This document shows, piece by piece, positions 34,985 through 47,548 of a DNA stretch of 64,000 bases. The first letter of the stretch is position 1. Each line of letters starts with the position of its first letter. The position numbers and the translations under genes were made by a program. Below the pieces are notes generated by a model, which had not been told where the DNA came from, searched no databases, and was given only the letters and a program-made list of their open reading frames with translations. Source of the DNA: Thermoplasmatales archaeon (GTDB taxonomy: Archaea; Thermoplasmatota; E2; DHVEG-1); assembly GCA_030672305.1 (NCBI GenBank), contig DAOVGR010000080.1:1-64000 (forward strand). Reading direction: 5' to 3'.

Positions 34985-37906
34985 ATGAAGAAGAACGATA
35001 AACTTATCGTTATAACAGGAGTTATTATATTAATTTTAGCTGCAATCGGTATCTATTATTGGGTTCCTGAAGAAGCTGGTGTAGGAGCTGCAAAGATAAA
35101 TAATTTTATCAGCGTTACTGGTGAATTAAAAGATAATCCAGATGCTATCACTGTCTCTGATAGTTGTCCTTTTTATCCACTTATTGCTACACCATTAGCT
35201 GTTAATTATTGTGAAAAAGGTGAGCAAACAGTAAAACCTCTTTATGTAATGAATATGGAAAATCCTTCTAGAGCAATTTTAAGAGTTCAAGATCAATTAG
35301 ATGGAGGTAAAGAGTGTGAAATTATTGGTGTGGATGAAACTGCTAAAGAAGCATCCATTAGAATTGCTAGACAGTATTGGGAAAAGAGTGATGCTGTTTT
35401 AATAATTGAATATACTGAATCTGGATACAATCTAGGATTATTAGCAACACCTTTGGCTTCGTATATGAGAATTCCAATAATTGTTACTGATGAAATAGAT
35501 ACTAATGTTTCTGATGTTCTTACCGACCTTGAAGTAAAGAAAACCATTGTTTGTGGAGAAAATATCCAAGGTTATGGCGATGTCTTGAAATTTGATACCG
35601 TTGATGAAGTAATAGATGCATCAATTGAGGTTATCGAAAAAAAGCTTGATGAAAGAGTAGAATACATTACCATTGCAAATCCAGTTGATGCTTGGCCACC
35701 TGAAGTTATTCATAGCGTTGACCTTAATTTTGGTCCTGTAAATGTGAAAACCGGTGCAACTACAGAAATTGTAAAAGCATTAATAGGTGGTGGATCTGGT
35801 GGAAAAATAATTGGTGAGTTTACAATTCCTAAGAATTACACCTATGCACTTGTTAAATTTACAGGTATAAATCTTAACATAGACGATGTGGAATTACTTG
35901 GAGATAATGCTGTTTTCAATATTGGTATTAAGGATGAGGAAGAACCCAGAGGATTACAAAAATTTGAGATATATGGAGGAAGCACTCATGGTGGTGGAGT
36001 ACCGATAAGAGACTCCAATGGAAATATAATCGAAGATAGGACTTATACTGAGGTAGTTTTATACGACAGAGGTGGAGCTACTTATACAATTAATGGTGTT
36101 GGTTCCTGGTTAGCAAGTAATGAGGGTGATCTAAAAGCAAATGTAGTAATTGAAAGACTAAGTGATCCGGTTTATTCTTTGATGAAGGATTTATCATCAA
36201 TAGCACCTTACTTAACTGCATATCATAAAGGTTTAATATTTGCAAAACCAGAATTTGCCTTTACAGCTGATGATGATGTTTTACACAATGGTTGGCCTTC
36301 ACCAGGTTATTGGGTACCACGTAGAAACGTTGATATTACTGGTGCATCAAATAATCATATTTTTGAAATTCATGATCAAATAAATGATTTATTAGCTAAA
36401 CTTGCAGATATCAAACTTGAAAAAGGATTTGATATAAAAGAATTACGTGACTATTATAAAGAAAATCCAGTTTATATTGCGCTTTGTGGAGGTACTATTG
36501 GTATACCTCAGTTTATTTATGATAATGGTATAGAGCCTGTTGACGAAGATCATGCAGGTTATTTTGGTGCAGGTCTTCCAAGTGATTTTATTTATGGTAA
36601 TATAGATCCTGTTAGAGATTGGCATGGAAACATTATGGACGAATATAGTGAACTACGTGAAGGAGAGAGATACCCATATCAAGAAAATATTGTAGGTAGA
36701 ATTACTGGTTGGGATGTTCAAGATGCCAATGCTTTAATTTTAAGATCTATATTTTATGATGATATCATTGATGATATGGATGAATGGAAAAATACAGCAA
36801 TTGTACAAACAGGTGGAGGAAGTGATTTCCAAAAACCTCGAATAAAATACAAAATATTCGGTGAGATATTGGGTTTGACGAGACGTGGTGAACCGTTAAA
36901 GATGTGGACAGGGGCTTCATATTTAACTGGACTAACAATGCAAAAGAATGTACAGGAATTAGGCTTCGAAACGGAAATTTATACAGAAAACGAGGCAATA
37001 CTTAAGGGTTTTAGTAACGAAGCAATTAATAAATTAAAGAAAGCCAACCTATTGAACAGGCTTTTGTTATCTAAGAGACAGTTAAAAAACACAATAGGTG
37101 AAGAGGTTTGCAAAGGTAAAGAACAGCAGGAAGGCGCTAATTTCATTTTAGCAAATGCTCATGGAAATCAACATTATATGGTCATGGGAGATGTTGGGGT
37201 TTATAAACTGGGGCTTGGACTTCCAAATGGTATTCTTAGTAAATTCTTTCAAAGATTTTTAGCACCAATTATGGGACTTGGACCTGGTATCTCTTATAAT
37301 GATCATGGTGCATTAAATACGCGAAATGTAGAACAACTGAATCTTGGACCTTCTGTTCTATGGATGGAAAGTTGTATAGTCGGAGAAATCGACGGTGTAT
37401 ATCCACAGCAAGGAATATCTCAAGCATATGTTCATGCTGGATGTGGAACAGTAATTGCTGCAACAACCTGCTCAAATATTGCAGGTGGTTATGTTGAACC
37501 AAAATCACGTCATTATGATCTTCCTGGTACAACATTAATAAGATATATTCGAGCAAAAAGAGATTTAGAAAAGAGGGGTATCTATCCAGAGCAACACTTT
37601 GGATTTAAATTTTACTCAAATATGTTAGAGGCTCTAAATAAAGAAGAAGGAACAAGCATTGGTTTTGCATTTAGAGAAGCTAGAAACAATTACTTTGATG
37701 AAAATGAGATAAATTGGAAAGTCTGGTGGTCTCCACCACTTGTTTATACTGGAGATCAAGAAACCGACCAAGATATATATAATCAGATGGCAGAACAAGC
37801 ATCTGGTTATCTACCACGTATGGATAATAAGTTTTTATCATTCTATGAGTACACAATATATGGTGACCCAGCTTTTATACCTTATATACCATCTCATGGT
37901 GCCTAA
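34985..37906 (+). CDS. Peptidase C25 (gingipain-like) cysteine protease, membrane-anchored
   Basis: A 973-aa protein with one N-terminal TM helix (about residues 7-27) and the rest outside the cell. The caspase-like catalytic dyad is H726 (in ANAHGNQH) and C797 (in WMESCIVGE), the latter followed by the hydrophobic segment GTVIAATTCSNIAGG, as in family C25. The N-terminal region (about 60-200) resembles the Rossmann-like subdomain seen before the catalytic domain of these archaeal proteases (KECEIIGVDETAKEAS). A beta-sandwich of uncertain class lies at about 225-380. No C-terminal secretion domain is present, so the TM helix does the anchoring. A GGGGG ribosome site precedes the ATG. It likely degrades extracellular protein. 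Confidence 0.8.
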   Translation: MKKNDKLIVITGVIILILAAIGIYYWVPEEAGVGAAKINNFISVTGELKDNPDAITVSDSCPFYPLIATPLAVNYCEKGEQTVKPLYVMNMENPSRAILRVQDQLDGGKECEIIGVDETAKEASIRIARQYWEKSDAVLIIEYTESGYNLGLLATPLASYMRIPIIVTDEIDTNVSDVLTDLEVKKTIVCGENIQGYGDVLKFDTVDEVIDASIEVIEKKLDERVEYITIANPVDAWPPEVIHSVDLNFGPVNVKTGATTEIVKALIGGGSGGKIIGEFTIPKNYTYALVKFTGINLNIDDVELLGDNAVFNIGIKDEEEPRGLQKFEIYGGSTHGGGVPIRDSNGNIIEDRTYTEVVLYDRGGATYTINGVGSWLASNEGDLKANVVIERLSDPVYSLMKDLSSIAPYLTAYHKGLIFAKPEFAFTADDDVLHNGWPSPGYWVPRRNVDITGASNNHIFEIHDQINDLLAKLADIKLEKGFDIKELRDYYKENPVYIALCGGTIGIPQFIYDNGIEPVDEDHAGYFGAGLPSDFIYGNIDPVRDWHGNIMDEYSELREGERYPYQENIVGRITGWDVQDANALILRSIFYDDIIDDMDEWKNTAIVQTGGGSDFQKPRIKYKIFGEILGLTRRGEPLKMWTGASYLTGLTMQKNVQELGFETEIYTENEAILKGFSNEAINKLKKANLLNRLLLSKRQLKNTIGEEVCKGKEQQEGANFILANAHGNQHYMVMGDVGVYKLGLGLPNGILSKFFQRFLAPIMGLGPGISYNDHGALNTRNVEQLNLGPSVLWMESCIVGEIDGVYPQQGISQAYVHAGCGTVIAATTCSNIAGGYVEPKSRHYDLPGTTLIRYIRAKRDLEKRGIYPEQHFGFKFYSNMLEALNKEEGTSIGFAFREARNNYFDENEINWKVWWSPPLVYTGDQETDQDIYNQMAEQASGYLPRMDNKFLSFYEYTIYGDPAFIPYIPSHGA

Positions 37907-37914
37907 AAATAATT

Positions 37915-37943
37915 CATTTTCTTTATTTTTTTCTTTTTTTTTA
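37915..37943 (+). terminator. T-rich transcription terminator
   Basis: The 34 bases between the C25 protease stop and the convergent gyrA stop contain three T runs on the plus strand (CATTTTC, TATTTTTTTC and a final run of nine T). Oligo-T without a needed hairpin is the usual archaeal termination signal. Confidence 0.5.
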
Positions 37944-40387
37944 ATCTAGATTATTCTCGTCGTTTTCATCTTCAATTATCTTTGCTATAGAAACGACTTT
38001 ATCTTTTTTATTAAGTCTCATAATTGTTACACCCATTGTACTTCTGCCCATTGTCCGTATGTCCTTTACTGGAACTCTAACCATCATTCCATCCATACTT
38101 GTAAGCATAAGTTCATCTTCATCAATGACCTCTCTTACCCAGATTACTTTTCCATTTCTTTCGTTTGTGATAATTGTTCTAACACCTTTGCTTCCTCGAT
38201 GTGTTTTTCTATAAGTCTCAATAGGTGAACGTTTCCCATAACCATTTTCAGTAACTGTCATAAGATTGCCTTCTTCACCTACAATTGCCATTGAAACAAC
38301 TTTATCATCTTTTCTCAATCTTACTCCAATAACGCCTCTAGTTACCCGGCCCATAGGTCGTACTTCTTTTTCATCAAATCTGCATGCTTGACCATTAGCA
38401 GTAGCAATCATAACAGTTTGTTTTCCATCAGAAAGTTTTGTATTAATCAATTCGTCATCCTCATCAAGCCTAATTGCCCGTATGCCATTAACTCTAACAT
38501 TACTATAGGCTGAGAGAACTGTCTTTTTTATAATCCCCTTTTTAGTTGCAAAAACAAGGTAATGCTGTTCATCAAATTCATGAATTGGAATTGCTGTTTC
38601 AACATATTCCCCGCCCTCAAGTCTTGGTAAGAGATTTATAATTGCTTTTCCCTTTGCATGTCTTGTACCTTCAGGAATTTTATATCCTTTTAACCAGAAT
38701 GCTTTTCCATGATTTGTAAAAAACATTATATAATCATGTGTAGAGGTAATAAATGAGTCAACAACAACATCTTCTTCTTTTGTTTTCATCCCTTTTAGTC
38801 CTTTTCCACCACGATGTTGAGTTCTATATGTTTCACAGGGTATACGTTTTATATATCCACTATCAGTAATTGTGATAACAACTTCTTGAACAGGAATAAG
38901 ATCTTCTACTTCGATATCAATCTCACCCTCAACAATTTCAGTGCGTCGTTCATCACCAAATTGTTTTTTGATTTCTAAAAGTTCATTTTTTATTACATCT
39001 AGTATGTTTTGTTTATCACTTAGCAATTGTTCCAGTTTTTCAATAAGAGTTTTTGTTTCATCGTAGTCTTTTTTGACTCCTTCGATTTCCATTCCAGTTA
39101 ACTTCTGCAGACGCATATCAAGAATTGCCTTTGCCTGTTTTTCAGAAAAATCAAATTTTTTCATTAGATTTTCTTTTGCTTCCTCAACCAATTTACTTTT
39201 ACGAATTATCCTGATTACTTCATCAATGTTTTTTAGAGCAACCATGAATCCTTCGAGAATATGCATCTTTTCCTTTGCTTTATTTAGTTCATAAGTTGTT
39301 CGCCGAGTTATAACTTCTATACGGTATTGGATGTAGTGCTGGAGAATCTCTTTTAATGCAAGTATCCTTGGTTCACCTTCTACTATTGCAAGGTTTAGAA
39401 TTCCAAATGTTGTCTGAAGATCAGTATGCTCATAAAGCTGATTAATAACAACATCCTCTATTGCATCACGTTTTAATTCAATTACAATGCGCATGCCTTT
39501 CCGGTCACTTTCATCTCTAAGATCAGTTATTCCTTCGATTTTTTTATTTTTAACAAGTTCTGCTATATTTTTCAGAAGTTTTGATTTGTTTACTTGATAA
39601 GGAAGCTCGGTAACTATGATTTTTTTCTTATCTTTCCCTTCAACTTCAACTCGAGCACGAACTCTCACAAGACCCCTGCCCTCAGAATATGCATTTAGAA
39701 TTCCACCTTTTCCATAGATAATTCCACCTGTAGGAAAATCAGGTCCATGTATAATCTCCATCAATTCTACTGTAGTCATTTCAGGATTTTCTATTAACTG
39801 AATTGTTCCATCAATTACTTCTGATAGATTATGAGGTGCCATGTTTGTTGCCATTCCAACGGCAATTCCTGAAGACCCATTAATCAAAAGATTAGGAAGC
39901 TTTGCAGGAAGCATAAGAGGTTCTTTTAGAGATCCATCAAAATTTTCTGTCCACTCAACAGTTCCTTTTCAATATCTTGAATCATAAGTTTAGCCATTTT
40001 TGAAAGTCTAGTTTCAGTGTAACGCATAGCAGCTGCAGAGTCTCCATCCACAGAGCCATAATTTCCTTGGCCATCAACAAGAGGATAACGAAGTGAAAAA
40101 TTCTGAGCCATTCTAACCATTGAGTCATAAACCGCTTGGTCACCGTGAGGATGATATTTACCAAGGACCTCCCCTACAACCCTTGCTGATTTCTTATAAG
40201 ATTTTTCATGTGTGAGACCCATATCATTCATAGCATACAGAATTCTTCTATGAACAGGCTTTAAACCGTCCCTTACATCTGGTAAGGCACGGCTCATAAT
40301 AACACTCATGGAGTAATCAATAAAAGCACGTTTCATTTCAGTTTCAATAGTGCGAATGAATTCCCTTTTCACTGGTTCCTCAACCAT
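37941..40387 (-). CDS. gyrA: DNA gyrase subunit A, interrupted by a one-base frameshift
   Basis: Two frames together make one complete GyrA of about 814 aa. The first (40387 to about 39966) holds the breakage-reunion start with the catalytic Y123 in [13 protein letters not shown]; the second continues with [21 protein letters not shown] and a C-terminal beta-pinwheel whose GyrA box reads QHRGGKG, so this is gyrase, not topoisomerase IV. At 39964-39966 the sequence AAAAGGAACT lacks one G: restoring it, or a -1 slip after the AAG codon, gives the expected [17 protein letters not shown] sequencing error is the simplest cause; a real mutation or recoding are alternatives. The residue equivalent to E. 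coli Ser83 is Gln84. The gene lies 8 bases after gyrB. Confidence 0.85.
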
Positions 40388-40395
40388 ATCATCAC

Positions 40396-43620
<3,225 letters not shown>

Positions 43621-43638
43621 TCACATCAGATTTAGTAT

Positions 43639-43710
43639 TTAGGCTAATTTAGTTAATTTTTTCAGGAATTTTTTCATCCCATCAGAATGACGTTTTTTCC
43701 AGTTTTTCAT
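43639..43710 (-). CDS. Very short basic ORF (23 aa) upstream of gyrB
   Basis: An ATG-TAA frame with many Lys and Arg (MKNWKKRHSDGMKKFLKK) ending 25 bases before the gyrB ATG. No clear ribosome site. It may be a leader peptide or chance. The remainder of the 213-base gap holds AT-rich promoter sequence for gyrB and, on the other strand, for the Vps62-like gene. Confidence 0.2.
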   Translation of the reverse strand: MKNWKKRHSDGMKKFLKKLTKLA

Positions 43711-43827
43711 ATGGAGTAAAAGCTAATAAATGTTACTATAATATAATACTATTTTGTTGGTTTAATTTTTAAAAAAGTGTTAAAAATGAAGCTTTATATT
43801 ACAATTATAACTATTTGGGGTTAAAAA

Positions 43828-45675
43828 ATGAGGAAAAAATATTTTTCTGTTATTTTGAAACGTAGTATTGTTTTGACTGTTTTTCTTATGATTTCAATAT
43901 CATTGGCAGGATTAACATGTAGCGGCCAAGCTTTAGCTGATACTTATGCACCAATATTTTATTTTGAGGGAGAAGAAACGTGTTATCCTATTGATGCTTC
44001 GTATCATATAGATAATTCACAATTAACTTGTATTGATCCTTTTTTAGAGGAAACCTGCTTTTATGATAATACTCATGGAACTATCAAGGACGATGGTGTA
44101 ATAAATCATTATAAAAGTGTAATGGACAGTTATGGTTTCACAGTCTATTATCATAATTATGATGATATTGCAACAGGATCAACTGTTATTCAATATTGGA
44201 TGTTTTATGCATTCAACAAAGGTGAATTAAACCAGCATGAAGGAGACTGGGAGATGGTTCAAGTTGTCATAGACGATAATGGACCATCTTGGGTTTCGTA
44301 TAGCCAGCATCATTCTGGTCAAAAAGCAACTTGGTCTCAAGTTGAAAAAGATGGGAACCACATCAAAGTATATGTAGCTCGTGGTAGTCATGCAAATTAC
44401 CTTAGGTCTTTCTCAGGTAAACTTGGAATTGCAAGTGATATTGTAGGAGCAAATGGTAAGATTCTCAATCATGATGAATACATTTTGGATAACTTAGAAG
44501 ATCAAACTTGGATTGATTTTGAGGGAAGATGGGGAGAAGTTGCTGATACTGAAGCAAACGCTATTGAAGCCTCTATTCTAGGTCAAGCTGGTCCAGAAGG
44601 CCCAAAATTTAGAGAAGATGGAGATATGTGGGGCGACCCTATTGGATGGGGTGGAAGCCTTTTTGAATCAAATGACATGCTATTTACATTAGAATGGTTT
44701 ATGTACAATTTTGTTACAATATTTATTGCAATTACTTTGATTATTATAGCTTTAATGGCTTTTCGTATCTATCGAGGTCACAAGAAGTATGGTCTTGGAC
44801 CACGTATTGTTTCAATGCTTTATATAAATGGTTTTAACTTGCATAGCATTGGGAACATACTTTGTTTTTTAGGGATTATTATAGCATTTATTGGTCTGGT
44901 AAATCCATGGTATCAAGTATCTTATGGAGTATCTGGAGAAGGTATCACAGAAACATTTCAAACCGGAGGAATGATTGATTTACTAAAATTTGATGGAATT
45001 AGTGGTCTTCAGGTTACTATTCCTGGAGCAAGTGGCCCTATTCCAATGGGTTCATTTGTTCTTCCATTCTCGTTGTTTATTGCCATTGGTCTTATATTTC
45101 TTATAATTGCTACAATTGGAATTCCTCTAAGCAGAAAGTTAGGTACAAAATATATATGGAGAGGTGTTAGACTAATTATTCCATTTATACTTATTATAAT
45201 TGCAATTATGGCAATGGGCTCTGTTATTCCAACCTCGCCTGTTGAAGCTAGTGCTGGTACTAATTATGCAGAAGAGATATTAGGTTCAATTTCAGGCTCT
45301 CCATTTGGTGGACAATCATCCACGTATATTGAAGTAGAGGGTGCAATAGGTGGTCAAGTAGCTGTTGAATGGGGGCTTGGTTTAGGTGGTTGGTTGTTAT
45401 TAATCGCTGGAAGTATTATTATTGTAGCAGGTATTTTAGAATTCATGTCAAAGACCCAATTTTTTGCCACAAAAATCCCTATGAAAGGTCAGATCCCTCC
45501 AGGAATGAATATTCAACCGCCTCCAGGAGCTCCACCAGCTTCACCTCAAACTCCTTCAAAACATAAAGTTCAACCGAAAGGTAAACACAAGGCTACATTT
45601 TGTACAGAATGCGGGGGAGAACTAGACGAGAAATCATCCTTTTGTGTGAAATGTGGTAAGAAGGCTGAGAATTAA
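43828..45675 (+). CDS. Vps62-like surface domain protein with TM helices and C-terminal zinc ribbon
   Basis: A 615-aa protein. A signal/TM segment (about residues 12-36) precedes a globular extracellular region (about 40-275) with the Vps62/DUF946-like pattern: YAPIFYFEGEE at the start, HEGDWEMVQVVID in the middle and a YVARGSHANYL motif. Then follow four or more TM helices (about 290-315, 340-360, 410-435, 450-470, 510-540). A Pro-rich linker leads to a cytoplasmic zinc ribbon, CTECGGELDEKSSFCVKCG (two Cys pairs), at the end. This links an outside sensor-like domain to an inside zinc ribbon. No function can be assigned. A GGGGT before the ATG supports the start. Confidence 0.65.
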   Translation: MRKKYFSVILKRSIVLTVFLMISISLAGLTCSGQALADTYAPIFYFEGEETCYPIDASYHIDNSQLTCIDPFLEETCFYDNTHGTIKDDGVINHYKSVMDSYGFTVYYHNYDDIATGSTVIQYWMFYAFNKGELNQHEGDWEMVQVVIDDNGPSWVSYSQHHSGQKATWSQVEKDGNHIKVYVARGSHANYLRSFSGKLGIASDIVGANGKILNHDEYILDNLEDQTWIDFEGRWGEVADTEANAIEASILGQAGPEGPKFREDGDMWGDPIGWGGSLFESNDMLFTLEWFMYNFVTIFIAITLIIIALMAFRIYRGHKKYGLGPRIVSMLYINGFNLHSIGNILCFLGIIIAFIGLVNPWYQVSYGVSGEGITETFQTGGMIDLLKFDGISGLQVTIPGASGPIPMGSFVLPFSLFIAIGLIFLIIATIGIPLSRKLGTKYIWRGVRLIIPFILIIIAIMAMGSVIPTSPVEASAGTNYAEEILGSISGSPFGGQSSTYIEVEGAIGGQVAVEWGLGLGGWLLLIAGSIIIVAGILEFMSKTQFFATKIPMKGQIPPGMNIQPPPGAPPASPQTPSKHKVQPKGKHKATFCTECGGELDEKSSFCVKCGKKAEN

Positions 45676-45715
45676 ATTTCAGTAAATTCTAATACAAGTT
45701 TGTACATATCAAAAA

Positions 45716-46963
45716 ATGGGATTTATGCTTATTAATGTTGATTTACATATTCATTCTCGTTTTTCTGGTGCTACAAGCAAAAAAATGAATATTAAAACCA
45801 TTTCTTTAGAAGCTCCTCGAAAGGGTGTTGATGTCGTAGCTACTGGTGACTGTCTTCATAGTGAATGGATGAAAGAAATAAGACAATGTAATGTTATCGA
45901 TGAAGGTACTTTTGAGCTAAATGGAACACGTTTTATTTTAAGTACAGAAATTGAGGATAAAAAAAGGGTACATCATCTATGCTATTTTCCTTGTTTATCA
46001 GCTGTTTGGGACTTTAAAGAAAGAATAAAATCAAAATCTAAAAATATAGAGAGTGACGGTAGACCTAATGTTAATATGAGTGGTGAGGAAATTGCTAGTT
46101 TTGCTAAAGATTTAAACATATTAATTGGGCCTGCCCATGCTTTTACTCCTTGGACCGCAATATATGCATATCATAATTCATTGGAGGATTGTTATGGTGA
46201 TTTGTCTGAATATATTTCTTTTGTAGAACTTGGACTTTCTGCGGATACTAATTTTGCTGATAGAATAAAGGAATTACATAGACTGACTTTTTTAACAAAT
46301 TCTGATTGCCATAGCCCTCATCCTGTTAGACTTGCAAGAGAGTTTAATCGTTTTGAGGTTAAAGCTGCTAATTTTAAAGAAATAAGTAAAGCTATATTGA
46401 GAATTGGTGGTAATAAATCTGTTTTAAATGTCGGTTTACCACCTCAGGAAGGAAAATATCATGAATCTGCGTGTATATCTTGTTTTACTCATTACTCTCT
46501 CGAAGAAGCAAATCGTAGACGTTGGAAGTGTAGCTGTGGCAAACGTATAAAAAAAGGCGTAAAAGATAAAATTAATGAAAAAGCTGATTTTACAGAACCT
46601 CATCATCCTTTTCATAGACCCAATTATATTCATCTTATTCCACTTACTGAAATAATTGCAAAAGCAATAGGACAGCGTACTCCATTTACTCAGACAGTAA
46701 GTAAAAGATGGAATGAACTTATAAATGAATTTGGCAGTGAAATTAAAGTGTTAATTGATGTAGATATTAAGGATATTTCAAGAATTACTGTTCCTGCTAT
46801 CACTGAAGCAATACAAGCATTTCGCGCGAAAAAAGTAATAATAAAACCTGGAGGAGGAGGTCAATATGGTAGTATTGAACTTCCTAGTAAAGAAGATAAT
46901 TATGTAGCATTAGCCTTTGGACCAAAAGATAAACAAACAAGCTTACTTGAATACGCACGGTGA
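45716..46963 (+). CDS. Endonuclease Q (PHP-family DNA repair nuclease)
   Basis: A 415-aa protein of the EndoQ family, which cuts 5' of deaminated bases (uracil, hypoxanthine, xanthine) and abasic sites. The PHP metal-binding motifs are DLHIHSRFS near the start, VVATGDCLH, IGPAHAFTPW and NSDCHSPHP. A zinc-finger-like segment (CISCFTHYSLEEANRRRWKCSCGKRI) and the C-terminal domain with KPGGGGQYG follow, as in Pyrococcus EndoQ. The start is ATG 45716; ATG 45725 is also possible and gives a shorter leader. Its stop overlaps the next gene's GTG, so the two are coupled. Confidence 0.9.
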   Translation: MGFMLINVDLHIHSRFSGATSKKMNIKTISLEAPRKGVDVVATGDCLHSEWMKEIRQCNVIDEGTFELNGTRFILSTEIEDKKRVHHLCYFPCLSAVWDFKERIKSKSKNIESDGRPNVNMSGEEIASFAKDLNILIGPAHAFTPWTAIYAYHNSLEDCYGDLSEYISFVELGLSADTNFADRIKELHRLTFLTNSDCHSPHPVRLAREFNRFEVKAANFKEISKAILRIGGNKSVLNVGLPPQEGKYHESACISCFTHYSLEEANRRRWKCSCGKRIKKGVKDKINEKADFTEPHHPFHRPNYIHLIPLTEIIAKAIGQRTPFTQTVSKRWNELINEFGSEIKVLIDVDIKDISRITVPAITEAIQAFRAKKVIIKPGGGGQYGSIELPSKEDNYVALAFGPKDKQTSLLEYAR

Positions 46964-47409
46964 TTTTTTTGGATTATATTTTAGCTGAGAAAAAGATAAA
47001 AGATATTGTTTATAAGAGTTCGAAGATTCTTGTAGATGTTGTTGATTTTCTATATGAAAATTTTAATCATTATAGTTGGATTGGCGTATATATTGTTGAA
47101 AATAATGATTTAATTTTAGGCCCATGGAAAGGAAAACATGCAACAGAACATACGAAAATACCTATTGGTAAGGGTATTTGTGGATCTGCTGCTGCTAGTG
47201 GTAAAACTGAGATTATTTCTGATGTGAATGCAGATGATAGATATCTTGCTTGTTTTGTTTCCACTAAATCAGAGATTGTAGTTCCAATTAAAAAAGAAGA
47301 TAGAATTTTGGGTGAAATCGACATTGACTCAGATATTAAGGATGCGTTTACTAAAACAGATAAAGAATTTTTAGAAATTATTGCAGATATGCTTAGCCAG
47401 CATATCTAG
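46960..47409 (+). CDS. GAF domain protein, free methionine-R-sulfoxide reductase-like
   Basis: A 149-aa single GAF domain. It matches the fRMsr family: IPIGKGICGSAAASG and YLACFVSTKSEIVVPI, including the Cys of the GxCG motif and the Cys of the LAC motif that is catalytic in E. coli. The third family Cys, upstream in the resolving position, is missing (KGKHATEHTKIP), so thiol chemistry may differ or it may be a sensor. The start is GTG, overlapping the EndoQ stop by 4 bases. A function in repair of oxidised methionine is inferred. Confidence 0.75.
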   Translation: MIFLDYILAEKKIKDIVYKSSKILVDVVDFLYENFNHYSWIGVYIVENNDLILGPWKGKHATEHTKIPIGKGICGSAAASGKTEIISDVNADDRYLACFVSTKSEIVVPIKKEDRILGEIDIDSDIKDAFTKTDKEFLEIIADMLSQHI

Positions 47410-47414
47410 CAATT

Positions 47415-47470
47415 TCAGCACTCAAGATCTTCATCACTGCCTAATGGCTCAGAAAGGGTTCGTTCATCAT
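47415..47470 (-). ncRNA. C/D box small RNA (2'-O-methylation guide)
   Basis: Read on the minus strand, all four boxes occur in order with exact consensus: C (ATGATGA, 47464-47470), an 11-nt guide (ACGAACCCTTT), D' (CTGA, 47449-47452), an 11-nt spacer, C' (GTGATGA, 47431-47437), a 12-nt guide (AGATCTTGAGTG) and D (CTGA, 47415-47418). The outer sequences TAGCA and TGCTA can pair as a terminal stem, though set back from the boxes. The D'-C' spacer is longer than the usual 3-5 nt. The RNA would guide ribose methylation with L7Ae, Nop5 and fibrillarin; targets, probably rRNA or tRNA, are not identified. Confidence 0.7.
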
Positions 47471-47548
47471 CTAATGGTGCTATCCTTCGACAGAGATTTA
47501 ATGTTTTTGTTCATTTTTAGGTAGTTAATACAAATATAAAGAAAAATC

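Noticed and set aside
37908-37943. CRISPR arrays, tRNA or rRNA genes anywhere in the window
   Set aside because: Scanning intergenic regions showed no regularly spaced repeats, no T-loop plus acceptor combinations and no rRNA segments; this gap, as an example, holds only T runs.
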